Assembly: GCA_027625915.1 (NCBI GenBank)
Contig: JANTQA010000021.1
Span: 1,922,001 to 1,986,000 of the forward strand
Length of the DNA stretch: 64,000 bases
Direction: 5' to 3'
Source of the DNA: Anaeramoeba flamelloides
Lineage: Eukaryota > Metamonada > Anaeramoebidae
The notes under the pieces are model-generated. The model did no database searches. It saw only the letters and a list, made by a program, of their open reading frames with translations, and was not told where the DNA came from. The position numbers and the translations under genes were made by a program. Below are positions 1 to 13,549 of this stretch, one piece after another. Every line of letters begins with the position of its first letter. Within the stretch, counting starts at the first letter, position 1.

Positions 1-405
1 AATTATTTTTCTTTTTTGAAATACGAATTTAAAGTGTAATACTAAAAGACTAAGAAGACATTTATCAAAAAATGTGAATTCTAGGTTGTGAATTGAAATT
101 TTTAATTAGAAATTGTTTTATTTAGAGCTCTAAACAATTTTTTTTTTTTAGTTAATTAATAAAACTGAATATTAAAATTTCAATTGGCAACTTAAATAGT
201 AAAAATTATTATTAAAGCCCTAACACCTATTAGCCTTATACTCTACAACTGGGATTTGCCAAAAAAAGAACAATATTATCCTTATGGACAAAAATGAAAA
301 TTTAGGCAAAACTGAGGATCTATCAGCTAAGAACAATAATAACATTTGTTTACTCTTACAACACAATTTAGTCTCTTTTCCATCTTTCAGGAATGTTAAA
401 CCTTA
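1..405. repeat. Truncated family-B inverted-repeat element
   Basis: The last ~100 bases (about 300-400) match the right arm of the large inverted repeat at 14762-15321, including the segment read as ATCAGCTAAGAACAA and the terminal AAACCTTAA. The first ~120 bases match the inner part of its left arm. The left end lies outside the window. The copy is diverged, so it is older than the copy at 14.8 kb. Confidence 0.6.
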
Positions 406-694
406 AAATAGAAATAAAAATTGTTTTTTTTTTCCAAACTATAATTAATAGTCTTTGTAATTGTTTTTTGACAATTTCTTGGATCACTTTTATTTCAAAA
501 CATTCTCGAACAAACCAACTTGAATTTTCTATTTCATAATAACAGGTTTGTTTATTCTAGAGGATTATTTTAACAATAGGAGTTCACATAAAAAAAACAC
601 AACTTTGTTAGAATTTCATCAAATAACAAATATTTTACTAAATACATCATCTTTGATGACACACTAGAAATATTTTACTCATCTGTTTCTTAAA

Positions 695-923
695 ATACTG
701 TTAATTGTAAAATAATAAGATCAAAATTGTCATTCTGTTTTTCACAATAAAAATCTACCCAAGAATTAAAACCAATCAGCCAAGTTCCAAATTCAAAAAA
801 AGGTAAATTTATAATTTAAGCCCATTTTAAGAATTTGGAATATGAAATGTTACATGACTTATAAATCTTTTTTATGAAAAGCTGAAAGAAAAAATTGTTC
901 AATTAGTTTTAGAACAAATAGTA
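695..923. mobile_element. Family-D MITE, copy 1
   Basis: Diverged copy of a ~230-bp inverted-repeat element that also lies at 11677, 18197 and 38066. Ends carry TACTGTTAATTG and its inverted partner ACAAATAGTA, with TA at both borders. It sits in the upstream region of the EPG5-like gene. No coding capacity. Remaining bases to position 1081 are A/T-rich 5' flanking sequence with no recognisable motif. Confidence 0.6.
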
Positions 924-1081
924 ACAGAAGTTTATTGTTATAAGGGTTTTTGTAAAATTTCTCTGTTTGTAAATAAATTACTTGTATTAAGAAATGGAGA
1001 TATTGTAGACTTAAAAAAGAAGAGTTTCCATATAAAGCAAGGAGAGAATTTTTTCAAAGCAAAAATCATTTTTTTGTTAAA

Positions 1082-2762
1082 ATGGAAGATTCTGAAGAAT
1101 TTGTTTTTATTAAAAAAAAACTGGAAAATCTCAAAAACAATAAAAAACCAATAAAGAAATTTGAAACTTTAATTGAAAAGATCATAAATCTAAATGACGA
1201 ATCGTATAGGGTTCTAAAAAAAACACAAAATTACGAAAAAGGACTGAGCTCTTCACTTGAAAAGATCTGGAAGATCAATTGCATTGAATTAACGAAAAGT
1301 GGTTACTGTGGTGATGGTAATTATGTAACTGCAAGGAAACAATTTTTATCATTAAAGTACCATTCAAAAAGTTTAAACGCATTGTCCGAGAAATTAGATT
1401 TGTTTCATAAAATTTTGTTTACCGAACAAACACTGTTTGCTTCAAATTTAAAGATCGCCTATCTGGAGTTGTATCATTATTTTACCAAAAAGATTTTAAA
1501 AATTAAAAAAAAAATCACAAAACAAACAAACATCAAAATACCATCGACATCAAAAACAAAAACAACCACAAAAGAAAAAACAACCACAGACAGTAATGAA
1601 AAGAAAAAGAAAAAAAACGAAAAAGAAAAAGTAAAAAAAGAAGTAAACGAAGTAAAAGAAGAAAAAAGAAAAGAAGAAAAAGAAGAAACTAAAACAAAAA
1701 CTAAATTAAAAGAAGAAAATAAGAACAAATTCAGAGCAATTTTAACAGAGATCAATTCTTTGCTGCTTAATTGCTTTAAATATCTCAAGATAATTGGCAA
1801 CAAAAAATTAATTACCATCCAAGATGTCATATTAATTCAGTTTTTACAAATTTGTATTAAGAAACTATCAAAATTGTCGAGCAGCTCGGCACACTTATCT
1901 CTTCTTCAAGTAATAGTGCTTCAAAAATATAAAAAGATCAGACGAGTATCGAGTTGGTATTATCAAATAACAGGCAAATACCAGTTTAACCAATCACTAA
2001 AAGGTGTATGGCAGAATTTGTATGTGATAAAAGAATTGATCAACAGAATTGAAATTAACAAAACCAATAATCTGAATAAAACAAATCTGGATCAAATTTT
2101 AAAAGATTCAGATTATCAATATTTATTTCAATTGTTGCCCTATAAACAAAATATAAATTATATTATTTCATATTTTGAAAACACATTCAAAACAAAAAAG
2201 GAAATACAAATGGGGCTATTAATAAAATTATGCAAATTTTTAGCAAATTGTTTTTTAAAAGTGATTAATAATGCAAATTTATTCCCAATTTTTTCCAAAA
2301 ATTCATTGATTTGTATTATTTATCTTGTTAAAGAATTAAATAAATTAAAAATGAAACTAATGAATGAAAAGATTTCAAAAAGGGTTATTAAAGATTTAAT
2401 TTTATTAAAAGATGAAATTTTAATTAATACTGTTTCGAAAATAGTTTCATTAAACACTACATCATCAAACATTCATCTTAGTTATTTAATTGAAATCCCC
2501 TTTGAAATTTTGAGCAAAAGGGCTGCTTGGAATTGTTTTTTAATTCTAATTTTAGGTGATTTGTTTGAAAAAAATAAAAAAAAATTATCAAATATCACTT
2601 CTTCGCTTGATTGGGATTCCTTAATAATAAAATCAAAAATTGAAGATGATTATAATATAAATTTTACTAATAATAATAACAACAGTGATAGTAGTAGTAG
2701 TGGTAGTGATGATAATAATCATAATCATAATCATAATCATAATAATAATAATCATCATCATC

Positions 2763-2821
<59 letters not shown>

Positions 2822-5747
2822 GAAAAGAGGGAAGAATTGTTAAATATTAGAGAAATAATTTCTAATAATTTTAATTATTCAACGGAAAAGGTAATGTATT
2901 TACTTCATTCATTATCATCCTTGGCTTGCAAACAAGAAAAAGAACTAGCTTCGTGTATTTTAAAAGAATTATTTTATTTATCTTTTATTCCATTTAAAAA
3001 TCTAAGCGAAAGTGAAAGTGAAAATGAAAATGAAAATCAAGATAAAGTTAAAGAAAATCAAAATGAAAACAAAAATAAAAATTCAAATGAAAATGAAAAT
3101 AAAAATGAAAATGAAAATGCAAATGAAAATGAAAATGAAAATGAAAAGTTTCAAAAAGAATCAAACTATTTAAATGATCTTTTACAAAAAACTAGTATAA
3201 GTCTCATTATTAGTATTTGTAAAATTCATACCAGCTTGTGTTCACAAATATTTTTTTTAATAAATACTCATTTTAATGACTTGTCTGAAGAAATACCTTT
3301 TTTATTTTTTCAAAATGATTTAATATTTAATTGGAAAATATGTAAAAGAGATTCTGTAATTATTTGTAGTATTTTCGAAAAAGAAAATCCAAATTCACAA
3401 AAATTTAAATTTTTAATTTGGCTATTAAAGCAATTAGAATTTTCAATTTCAAGTAATTCAAATAATGATTATAATAAAAGTAAAAAAAAAAGCAAAAATA
3501 ATGATCAGGAAGATGGAGGGAAATTATTATTAAAAAGTAAACAACTAATTTATATTCCTGTATACTTTCAAAGAAACTGGATTTATTCAATAGCAAGTTT
3601 ATGGAATAGAGTCGCAAAAGATCAAAAAATAAAAGATAAACTCAAAAATTGGATCTGTTCAAATTGTTGGAAATTAATTTTTTCAATAAAAATTTTCAAT
3701 ATACTTGGAGATCCCCTAATACCATTAATTAAATTTAATGAAAATTTCAATGAAAAGAATTATTATTCTCAAGAATTAAATATTAATAAAAATGATCCTT
3801 TTATTAATTTTTTAATTTTTTTAACGACTGATTTGATAAATGAAGATTACGATAACATATATTTTCAAAAAATCATCCAGTCGTTAATTTCAAATGAGGA
3901 ATTATTCCCATTAATATTAATATTATTTTATTATATTCCTAATTATTTAAAAAATATTTTTAATAAATATGTAATAAATTTAAATCTTACAAAAAATGAA
4001 AACACTGATATTGAAAAGGATTCTTACGATAATGGCAATAATGTTGAACAGGGCGACGACAACGGTAGCGATGGTGATGAAGAAAAGGAAGAAGAAAAAG
4101 AAGAAAAAGACAAAGAAAAGGAATTAAAAAAATTGAAAAAAATATGTATTTCATATTGCTCCAAAACAATCTATCCATTATATTTAAAATTATTGGAAAT
4201 AAATAAATTAAATTTCCATTCAAAAACTAGATTTAAAATGGATAAAATAAATATAATTAATAATTTAATTTATTCTCAAATATATTTAAGATATAAATTA
4301 GAAAAAAAGAGAGGCAATCTATCAAAGGATTTTAATGAATTCAATTATTTTAATTGTAACGAATTGATAATTTTTTGGTTAGAATTAGTTACCAATAATG
4401 AACAATTAAATAATAGTAGCAGTAATTTATTATTTTTAAATACCATTATTAAATGCTGCTATCTGTTGGATAAGACAAAGCTGCTATATAATTATTTTAA
4501 TATTGAAAAGAAAAAAAAAATCCTAAATTCGATAAAAATAAATAATATAAAAAATAAAACCCATTTGAACTTTTATCGAATGGTACATGATAATTATCAA
4601 AAAAAAATAAACATTTTAAAAAAATATTCAATCATTTTTGAAAAAAAAAATGGTTTATCTGGAAAACAACTGAATGAATTATTTATCAAAAATCCCTGGT
4701 ATATTTTCCAAATCTTATTAGCTGACACCTTAAATGAGGATTCCATTCAATTAAGAAACTTTTTTTCCAATTTATTGATCAAATATAAACAAGAATTAAA
4801 TATTTTTAATCAGAAGAATCCAAAGAATAAAAAGAAAAAAAAATCTCTTGATCAGTATTTCCAATCAATCAAACAAAGAAAAAAAATTTTGGATCAATTA
4901 AATCTATGGATCGATTTTTTTTTATTATGCCCAATTAATTTCCCCTTAATTCCTTTAATACTGCAAATGCTATTATCTTGGTATTTGGTTCAGGTTAAAG
5001 ATATAGATTCAAAAAATTCTCATTGGATTGGTTTACAATTATTCAAATATTCGAACCAAAAAAAAAATTTTACAAAAAAAATACGAACCAAAATAGTTGA
5101 AATTTCACATAGTATTGAAAAAAAAAAATTAAAAACTTTAAATTCGATTAATATGATTACATTTAATACAAAAATAAACAGTGGTGGTAATGGTGGTGAC
5201 GGTAGTAGTGGTGATAAGCGAGAGGGTAATGAGAATGTAATTAAACCAAAAAATAAAGATGCAAATAAATTGAAAAAATTAAATTCCAAACTAAAATTTT
5301 ATGAAAAATTAATGACTTTTTATCATAATTCAATCGCTTTATTTGCTCTGCATGGGATAGAAGAGATTAATCAATTAAGTATTCCAATATTAAAAAAAAT
5401 TAATAAAAATAATATTTTAAATACTTCATTAACTAAAATAATTCATTCTAATAAAATAAAAAAATATTTATTTTTAGAATTACTTGGAAAAAAATTACTA
5501 ATAAATTCCATTTTTAATTCTTCGTTGTATCCTTTTATTTTTTTCCATAAATTTATAAATAAAGATCATCAAAAAAGAAAATTAAATCATCATAATCATA
5601 ATAACATTAATAATGCGAAGTTGGTTAAAAAAATTAATAATTATAATCAATTCAACAAAAATTTTTATTATAATAATAAATCTTTATTTCAAAATAATTT
5701 AATTATTAATGAATTATTCGATAATGATGATGATAATAATAATAATG

Positions 5748-5831
<84 letters not shown>

Positions 5832-8614
5832 TCTGGAAAGATAATGTTGATAATAGTGACGATGATAACAGTAATAGTATAGATAATTTAGATGAAAATG
5901 GCAATGTTAAAGATGAAGATAACAATGTTAATTTGTTATCAATTAATTTAAATAAAAAAATTAGTTTGACAAAATTTTTATTTGAGCCGATATCCTTTAA
6001 AACTAAACAATTTAAATTAAAATTTTTAGAACTGAAAATGAAAAATATTTTATTAATTATTAAACAAGAATCAAATAAATGTTTTGAAAAAATTGAAATG
6101 ATTAAAAACTTAGATCATCAATATTTAGATCAAATACCATATTTATTTTATAAGCATCCAATAAAAAAAAAAATTGAAAATAAATGTTCAAAAATGGAAA
6201 AATGTAACAACGGGTTTATTGCTGTATTTAAAATTGAACAGCCAAAAAGAAATGAGAATAATTATTTATTTTTAAAAAAAAATCGAAAAGAATATCAAAA
6301 TATTATCCAGATTGAAAAAGAAATAATTGATAATTATCCAAAAAAAATCTCTATTTCATTATTAAATTTGAAATTATTTTTAACAAAATTCCCCAATTTT
6401 ATTAAGAATACTGAAAATGATGGTTTAAAACGGCAATTAACAGAGTTTGGTATTAATTGGTTGCAATTTTTATTAAATTTTTTTAATTATAAAAAAATTA
6501 CTATTTATCCACCAACTAAACATTTAATAGAAAATTATTTCCCTAATTATATAAACTTTTTTATTAAGAATGAATTTACGTTTAAAAAATTCCTTTATTT
6601 TTTTGAAATGCTATTAAAAAAACCAATCTTGATACCCTTATTAATTAAAAAATTAAAATTGAGGAATTTATTAACCAATTGTAAAAATGATCAAATCATT
6701 AAATTATTTGAAAAAATTAGTTATTATTATATAATAAATCCCGATTTTGATTATGTTTTGCTTTTAAATGAATTAAACATTCCGCAATTAATAAAAAATT
6801 TACATAATGATCAAAAAAAAGGAAATGGTATAAATAATATTAATAATAAAGATGAAATTAGAAAAAATAAAAATATTGAAATTTTGAATAATAAAGAAAA
6901 AGATAAAAAGAATAATGGAATTGATGATGAAAATGAAAATGAAAATGAAATACAAAAAAAAAAAACTAATATGGATAATAATGTTTACGATGATAATGAA
7001 AACGAAAATGACGGAAATGAGAAAACTGAAAATGAAACTATAAATGAACAAAATAATAGTCTTTATAATGGTATAATAAATGTAAACGGGAAAAATGGTA
7101 AAGAAAATGAAAATAAAATTGATAATTTTGAATTAAATGATGATAATAATTTAGTGTTATTATTAAATTTAATTTTTAAAAATTTATCAATTAATAATTT
7201 TAATAATTGTTTAAATTTTTTTAATTATAATTATCACTTGATCGAAAATTTTCAAAATATAAATTTTGAAAAATATTTTTTGCTAATTATTTCTAATTTA
7301 TTAAAATCTTCATTTTATCATCATATCCATCCTTCAGTTTGGAATATCTTTTTACAACCTTTTAAATTAAAATCAGTTGTCATTTTGAAATCTTTCATTA
7401 CTCTTTGGAATGAATTGTTTTATAATTATAGAAAAAACATTTATCCTGGGCTATTAATTGAAAAGTTAAATCCTTATTTAGGATATTTAATTGATTTTTT
7501 AAATAATTTTTTAAAAAATCATTTAAATATCAATTTTAACAATTTCCCTACCCATTATTTTTTTAAATTGTTAAAACCTTTACTCGTGAACTTTGCTAAT
7601 TATGATGAAATTATTATACAATCTTATCAAATTAAAAAATCTCAATTGAAAATAATCAATAAACTAATTAGAATGTTTACTGAAAACTTTTTATTAATAA
7701 ATGATACGAACGCATTAATTTCAATAATTAATTTTTGGTTCAAAATAATTTTTAAAAATTTACTTGCAAATGGTTTTGAATTATTTTTTTTTATATTTGA
7801 AAATTTATTAATTATCAAGAAAAATTTTTATATTAATTTTTTTAAAATTTTTTTACAAAATTATCAATTAGATGATAATAATGATGATGACAAAGAGAAT
7901 GAAAAGGAAAATGATGAAAATGAAAAAGAGAATGAAAATGAAAATGAAAATGAAAAAAATAATGATAATAATAATGATAATAATGTTGAAGATGATAATG
8001 AAAATGAAAATGAGGGAAATAAAAAGTATTTAAAAATTCAATTTTTTTTAAAATTTTTATTAAAAATAAATTGGCCAAATCTTCAAAATAATCTTTTAAA
8101 TACTTCTGAAAACAATTTAATTATAGAATCATTATTCCAAATATTATTGAATATCATTTTAAATTTCCCTTTAAAGAATCAAGTAATTTCTCAACTAATT
8201 CTGAAAAAAATACCAAAAATTATTACAAACATAAATTGGGATTATTTGTCAACTGAAAAATATGAATTAATTTTGAATGGGATTTTAAAAAAATATCAAA
8301 TATCTGATTCAAAATTTAGTTTGCCTAGTGTTAATACTGAAAATAATGATTACATTGATAGTGAAAATATTTTAAATCTTAATTTTCTTAAAAAAATTGA
8401 AAATAATTATGATCGTTCATTATTTTTATTTAGCATTTTGTTAAAAATTAGTAACTTTTCTCAAAATCATGAAAAAATACAAATATTTCGAAATTTTGGT
8501 ATCAAATTGATAATTTATTATAAAAATAATTCAGAGATTATTCAACAATCAAATCAATCAAACTGGGACGCAGTTCTCAAAGAAATATCTTTTTTTAAAA
8601 TTGAAAATAAATAA
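1082..8614 (+). CDS. EPG5: EPG5-like autophagy tethering protein, 2510 aa
   Basis: This is one uninterrupted reading frame with an A-rich start context. From memory it aligns colinearly with animal EPG5 (about 2580 aa), a Rab7 effector on late endosomes/lysosomes that helps tether autophagosomes for fusion. Matching stretches in order: SSLEKIWKINCIEL near residue 55; IPFEILSKRAAW near 467; NPWYIFQILLADTL near 1205, followed by EDSIQLR; PLIPLILQML and IGLQLFKY near 1300; LDQIPYLFYKHP near 1680; YPPTKHLIENY near 1810; LNPYLGYLIDFL near 2125; and a final helical repeat. The rest is alpha-solenoid. Asn/His-rich insertions lie near residues 528-579 and 1546-1584, and NENEN or KEKEK runs near 640-690, 1935-2010 and 2260-2315; these look like low-complexity loops. 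It has no introns, unlike most neighbours. An AATAAA overlaps the stop. The assignment rests on remembered alignment, not a search. Confidence 0.75.
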
Positions 8615-10829
8615 AGAACTATTTCTTTAAAATGTTTTTTTAGTTTTTATATTTTTTAAAAAAAATATTTTATTGTTTGAAAAAACATGATAAAATCTAT
8701 ATTAATATCAAAAATATATATCTTACAAAACCAAATCTTGTTTTTATTATAAAAATATTTTAATAATTTTAGGAAGGTGAATAATGTATTTATAAATATT
8801 AATAATACTATTATTATTTTGATTTGAGTTTAAAATTTACTTTATATTTTAATTTAATCTATTTAGATGGCTGTTTTATTATATTGTGGAAAATATTATA
8901 AACGTTTATTTCATCAATTTCTTCCGAATTATAAGTGTTTAATTCTTCTTTATTCTTTATTTCTTATATTTTATATTTTTGTTAGAGTTTTATAAATAAA
9001 TTAGATTAAATTAGTTTTCTGTTTTTTGAGTTTGTTTATTTAGATATAAAATTTTTTTTTCTATTATTAAGAGATGATTAATGTTGAGTTTGTTAAATTG
9101 GAAAATCCGTATATAATTAGTTGGGGTATCTAAATCCTTGATAGATCAATAAATGTTGGTAAGATTTCAACAAATTTAATAATACAATTTTTTGTTCATT
9201 TCTTTTCATCTTTTTGAAACAGTATTTTTTTTATTTTGGTTCATTTTTATTTATTATTATTTTGTCAGAGTAATTAAGTAAAGTGATAAATTAAAGTTAA
9301 CATTTGAATTAGTTGCACAAATTCCAAAATGATTTCATGATTTTATTAGAATTTATTTAATAAATATTTATTTTTCCCAAAATATGAAATCTTTTTATGG
9401 AAAGTTCTTAATTAAAGTTTATATTTGAAAAATTACAACATTTCAACAATATTTTTAAAAAATCAAAAAGCCCTGCTTTTGATAATCCACTTCATACTAA
9501 ATAGTATATCTCAAGTCAATATGTATTTATTTTTTTTTTTTTTGACTTTAAAAGAAAAACCTTGAAAAGTTTTATGTTTTTATGAAATATATTAATGACT
9601 GTAATAAACACAAAAAAAAAAAAAAATGATTATTATAAAAAGGGAATCTATAAGTTATTTATCAATTCTGAACTGTTTTGGAAAGTAAAAAACAAAATTT
9701 TAACTATCGTTCGCTGTGTAATTAAAACGGATTGTAAAACTCGAAATTGGGATAATAATAGAAAAGGATAACTTGGCATGAATGTAAACTTTAATTTAAG
9801 GGGTTTTTTAGAATTTACAGATTTTAAGTTTCACTATTTAATGAAACTGGATTTTTCAAATCAGTTATTTAGTGAAATAAAATTAATGTTTTAATATATA
9901 TATGAGAGTTGAGTATATCGTGGTTTAATATATTTACATACCAATTAAAAAAAGTGATTTCAAAAAAATAAAAAATAGATCAAGAAATTAAAAAAAAAAT
10001 AATTTATTTTTTGATTAGATATGTAAATTTTGTTTACTTAGCCGATACTTGGTTTTGTACCTAATTCTGAAGGGGAAAACTTTTGTTTGTAAAAATTTTT
10101 GATTAACAAATTACTTTATATTACTAATCAATTTCTAAAATGGATTTAAAAATCCTATTTTCATGTAATTTCGTATAATTCTAGTTTTAATTCAGAAAAT
10201 CAGAATATTTTTTCAATTTTTCTTCTTGGAAATAAAGATTTATAAGATGTATCGGATTTGTTAATTATTTATTTTTTATTAAAATTTAAAACTCAAAACA
10301 ATTCTGAATTCTGATATAAATTTCTTCTCTGTTTTTCTTTTTCTTTGATTTTGGGTTGAATTTTGAGTAACCTTTATTTGATTCCAGAGAATTCAATCCC
10401 TTTACTTAAATTTTTGAGATGGTATTCTTTATTTTGGTTTTGTTTGGTAAAAATATTTGAGTAAAGAATTTTGAAAGTAAATCTGTAAAATAATGATTTG
10501 TAAAATAATAATAAATAGTAATGGGGCCAGAAATTCAAAGTTATGAATTGTTTGGGTTGGTTCAGATAAATTAAGAAGAACAAAGAAAACAAATCTTCTA
10601 AAATAAGATTTGGTTGAATTTTTTTTTTTTCATTTTTGATTTGAACAAAAAATATTTGGAATGGTGATCTTTCGTGTTTTTTCTTCTAAAAGAAAAGATT
10701 TGTTTCAAATCGACACCTACCATTTGTATTTTTTTGGTTTACTCTATGATTAATTTCAAACTTCCCCATAAACACATTACTTGATCCAAAGCCAAATTTC
10801 AGAAAACTGAAAATATTTAATCAAAAATA
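8615..10829. other. Intergenic, A/T-rich, with family-C remnant
   Basis: No protein or RNA gene is supported. Positions about 9065-9400 are a degenerate, truncated copy of family C (compare 44638-45174), recognisable by a TTGATAGATCAATAA-like core and the segment ending in GATTTCAACAAATTTA. The remainder is A/T-rich with homopolymer runs (for example T-runs at 9531 and A-runs at 9611). Confidence 0.5.
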
Positions 10830-11084
10830 ATGGTTCAAAATAAAGTTGAAAAATTAAAGATATTCAACTCTAGTTTACTTTGGGTTCGTTTTCTTTTGAC
10901 AAATAGAGTAGTAAATGGTGTTTTGGTTTCAAAGTTTCAATATCCCATGACACTCAAAAAATCTTTTTTCGGTAAGGTTATAGTAACTAAAATTTTTCAA
11001 AAGGGTAAAATGTACCTACTTCCTTCTAAAGCCGTCAAAATTAACAAAAAAATAAATTTATTGAGGAATTTCTTACAAAAGTAA
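10830..11084 (+). CDS. Orphan small reading frame, possible first exon (84 aa)
   Basis: ATG-initiated frame with A-rich start context and better base balance than its flanks. The product is basic, with no signal peptide or domain I recognise; it contains MYLLPSKAVKINKK near the end. The frame closes at AAAA|GTAAGAG, a strong GT donor of the type used by genes in this window. If that site is used, the exon ends in phase 2 after 84 codons and the visible stop is intronic. I could not find a convincing next exon downstream; the next 1.5 kb is repeats and then an opposite-strand gene. It could be a tiny single-exon gene, a 5' exon or a chance frame. Confidence 0.35.
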   Translation: MVQNKVEKLKIFNSSLLWVRFLLTNRVVNGVLVSKFQYPMTLKKSFFGKVIVTKIFQKGKMYLLPSKAVKINKKINLLRNFLQK

Positions 11085-11319
11085 GAGAAGATCAAAAAGG
11101 TTAACTCATTTAAATATTTCATATTCGATTTTTGAGTGTTGAATTTTCTTTTTAAAAGGTTGGTTTATAATGTTTAATTGGAGATTTCGTTATCAAATTG
11201 TCCAAAGTTTTTAGGAAAAGGTCAAAATCCATTAACTTTTATAACGTTTGATAATAAAGAAAAGTATACAGCACGAGGAATTAATTATTTTTTAAAATGA
11301 GACAATTTTTAGGAATTCG

Positions 11320-11625
11320 AGAAGTGCCGTAGAGTGCCATCAAGTACCTAGGTTTTTTTAATTATTGAAATTAAAAGAAAATTTCAAAATTTTTCTTTTT
11401 ATTTCTCAAATTAAAAACAAGCTAACGGCGGTTTTCCAGAATTCAAAAGAATAGAGAAAAATGAAAGATTTTACTCAATTCTTTTAAATTTTGTAAAACC
11501 AAACGAAAAGTGCCTAGGTTTTTTTTAATTTGAGAAATAAACAGAAAATTAAATAAATTTTCGTTTAATTTCTCAAATTAAAAAAAAACCTAACGGCACA
11601 AAAGAGATGTGAATAGCACCCCCCT
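11320..11625. repeat. Family-K palindromic repeat
   Basis: Contains inverted copies of a CCGTTAGGTTTTT motif: AAAAACCTAACGGCAC near 11585 pairs with GTGCCTAGGTTTTTTTTAA near 11510, and a second set starts with GTGCCGTAGAGTGCC at about 11324. Related pieces occur at 16905-17000 and 52397-52500. The right end runs into a CACCCCCC tract. Probably a non-autonomous DNA element; ends are not precisely defined. Confidence 0.45.
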
Positions 11626-11676
11626 TAAATAATAAAAAAAAAATAAATTGAGACAATTTCTGGTAAAATATTTTAA

Positions 11677-11899
11677 TACTATTTGTTCCAAAATAAATGA
11701 AACAAAATTTTCATTCAGCTTTCCAAAAAAAAATTTTCAAATCATATAACATTTCCATTTTTAAATTCCCAAAATCAGTTTAAATTATTAGTTCCCTTTT
11801 AGAATTGCGATCTTTTGATGATTTATTTTAATTATATGATAGGTGATTTTGGAAAGTCAAAAGAAAATTTTGATCTTTTTATTTTACATTTAACTGTAA
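11677..11899. mobile_element. Family-D MITE, copy 2
   Basis: Begins TACTATTTGTTCCAAAATAA and ends in the inverted partner TTTTATTTTACATTTAACTGTA. The subterminal TTTTCATTCAGCTTTCC is inverted as GGAAAGTCAAAAGAAAATTTT. The middle is closely similar to copy 4 at 38066. No coding capacity. The following stretch to 12595 is A/T-rich and shows nothing I can support. Confidence 0.7.
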
Positions 11900-12595
11900 A
11901 TTAAAGTACACTCATGTTTGAAATTTAAATCGAATAAATTTTCAACTTAATTATCCTTTTTTTAATTTTGTCAAATAATTTGATTTAGGATTCTTAGTTT
12001 CTGAAAAATTTCCCCAATTCAGAACAACAAAGGAAAAAAATGTCAAACAAATAAATAGAGAAAACAATTTCAATTTATTCCCTTAAAATTTAGTAGCAAA
12101 AAAAAAAAGAAAAGGAAAGTGATGAGAAAATTTTCTCCATTGATTGTTTGGTTGCCTGTAAATAGTCGAAAATTAAAATTATTTTGTTGATCTTTTCCAA
12201 AGTATCACTTGTAACTTTAACTGATTTAGTTCTTATTTGAGGAAAAATCAAAACCAATTTAGAAATCTTTTTCGAAAGTAAAAGAGAAACCCCAAGACAA
12301 AACGTGGCATACTTGATAAGAATTTGACTGGTAAAAAAAATGATTAAAGACTTGAAGATTGTTGAGTTGGTTGTTATTGATCTGGTTTTTCACTTTATAG
12401 TTTGGAAAAACAAGAGAATGTTCATAAAGAAAAGAAAAAAAAAAAAAAAAGAAAAAAATATTTTTGCTTCTAAAAGAAAATTTTATTTTGTTTTTATAAA
12501 GTTTCTTTACTTTTTTGGGGATCGTAAAATCATTAACTATTGTTTAAAAAATAGCAATTTTTTCAATTTTCCTACTAAAGCTGGTGATCGAGAAT

Positions 12596-12808
12596 TTAGT
12601 TTTTGACAACTTCCATTTCTTTTTCTTGACTTTTTTTCTTTTCCATTTTTGCTTTCAGTGTACCTTTTCTAACAAATTTTAAATTCTTTGCATATGGAAG
12701 ATACATTCCTTTTTTTGTTCTGTGTTTTTGTCTTTTTGGTTTTTTGATCCCATTTCTATGGTGTTTTCTATTTTGGTTATGGTTTGAGTGGTTTCTTCGT
12801 TTTGTCAT
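12596..12808 (-). CDS. RPL29: 60S ribosomal protein eL29
   Basis: 70-residue, very basic protein of the large ribosomal subunit. The N-terminal half follows eL29 closely: MTKRRNHSNHNQNRKHHRNG (family: [20 protein letters not shown]), then IKKPKRQKH and a KGMYLPYAKNLKFVRKG stretch matching the family's KGVDPKFLRNMRFAKKH. The C-terminal tail is short and Lys/Glu-rich, as in fungal and protist forms; animal eL29 has a longer Ala/Lys tail. Single exon. A-rich leader precedes the ATG, and the frame uses more G/C than the flanks. Ribosomal genes are usually highly expressed, which fits the cleaner codon use. Confidence 0.93.
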   Translation of the reverse strand: MTKRRNHSNHNQNRKHHRNGIKKPKRQKHRTKKGMYLPYAKNLKFVRKGTLKAKMEKKKSQEKEMEVVKN

Positions 12809-13528
12809 CCTGTTTTTTTTTTTTGTTTTTTTTAAAAAATCAAAAAAAATAATGTGTGTTAAAGAAAAAAGAATTAAAAAGCAAATTTTTTTAAATAAAA
12901 AGAAAAGTTAAAGATCGTGATTTCGAACAATAAACTTGTTTTGAATGTTCACAAGAAAGAGTAATAATGGTGTTTTGTTTGAAAAAGAAAATTTACCTTG
13001 AAAAATATTTATAAAAAATGAAAAATGAAAGTTCAAAAATGAAAGAGTAAATTGAGAAGAAAAAACAAAGAGATTGTTGAAAAAATTCTGCGATTTCTGA
13101 TTGGGAATATTACCAATTGTTATTTTATTTCTTTTTTGCTAACTCGAAATTTACATTTTACTGTTTTGTTTATGATAAAGATTTGTTTTTCATCACAAAA
13201 TGATTTTGATTTGTACTTACTGGATTAACTATCTTTTTTTGGTTTAATTGTTGTGAATTTAAGTCGTGTTATTGAGAAAAGTCTTCAAAAAAAAATATAC
13301 AAAAGATCTGATTTCTAATAACCTATATACTTTGTTTTTGAGATTTTTGGAATCTCTAACCAAAAAAAATAAACCTAAGTGTGTTACAATAAAAAGGGTT
13401 GAGAAATATTGATCCATGAACAAATGCAAAAAATATTTTGAACAGCAAAATTGGATACTGGTATCTGAATTATAAATCGGAAAGACTTTGACTTCTTTTT
13501 TAATTTCCTTTTTCAAACAAAGCCATAA
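12809..13528. other. Upstream region of RPL29, A/T-rich
   Basis: Holds A/T-rich DNA with Lys-codon-like AAAGAA runs on the plus strand near 12950-13080. It should contain the promoter of the minus-strand eL29 gene, but no consensus element can be identified. No gene is supported. Confidence 0.3.
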
Positions 13529-13549
13529 ATTACTACCAACTTTTTTGAG

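Noticed and set aside
1477-8078. Several minus-strand frames of 70-120 codons opposite the EPG5-like gene
   Set aside because: They are Leu/Phe/Ser/His-rich mirrors of the Lys/Asn/Glu low-complexity codons on the plus strand and match no family.
12340-12606. Plus-strand 88-codon frame near eL29
   Set aside because: Built largely on an A-run and opposite-strand sequence; no family match and poor composition.
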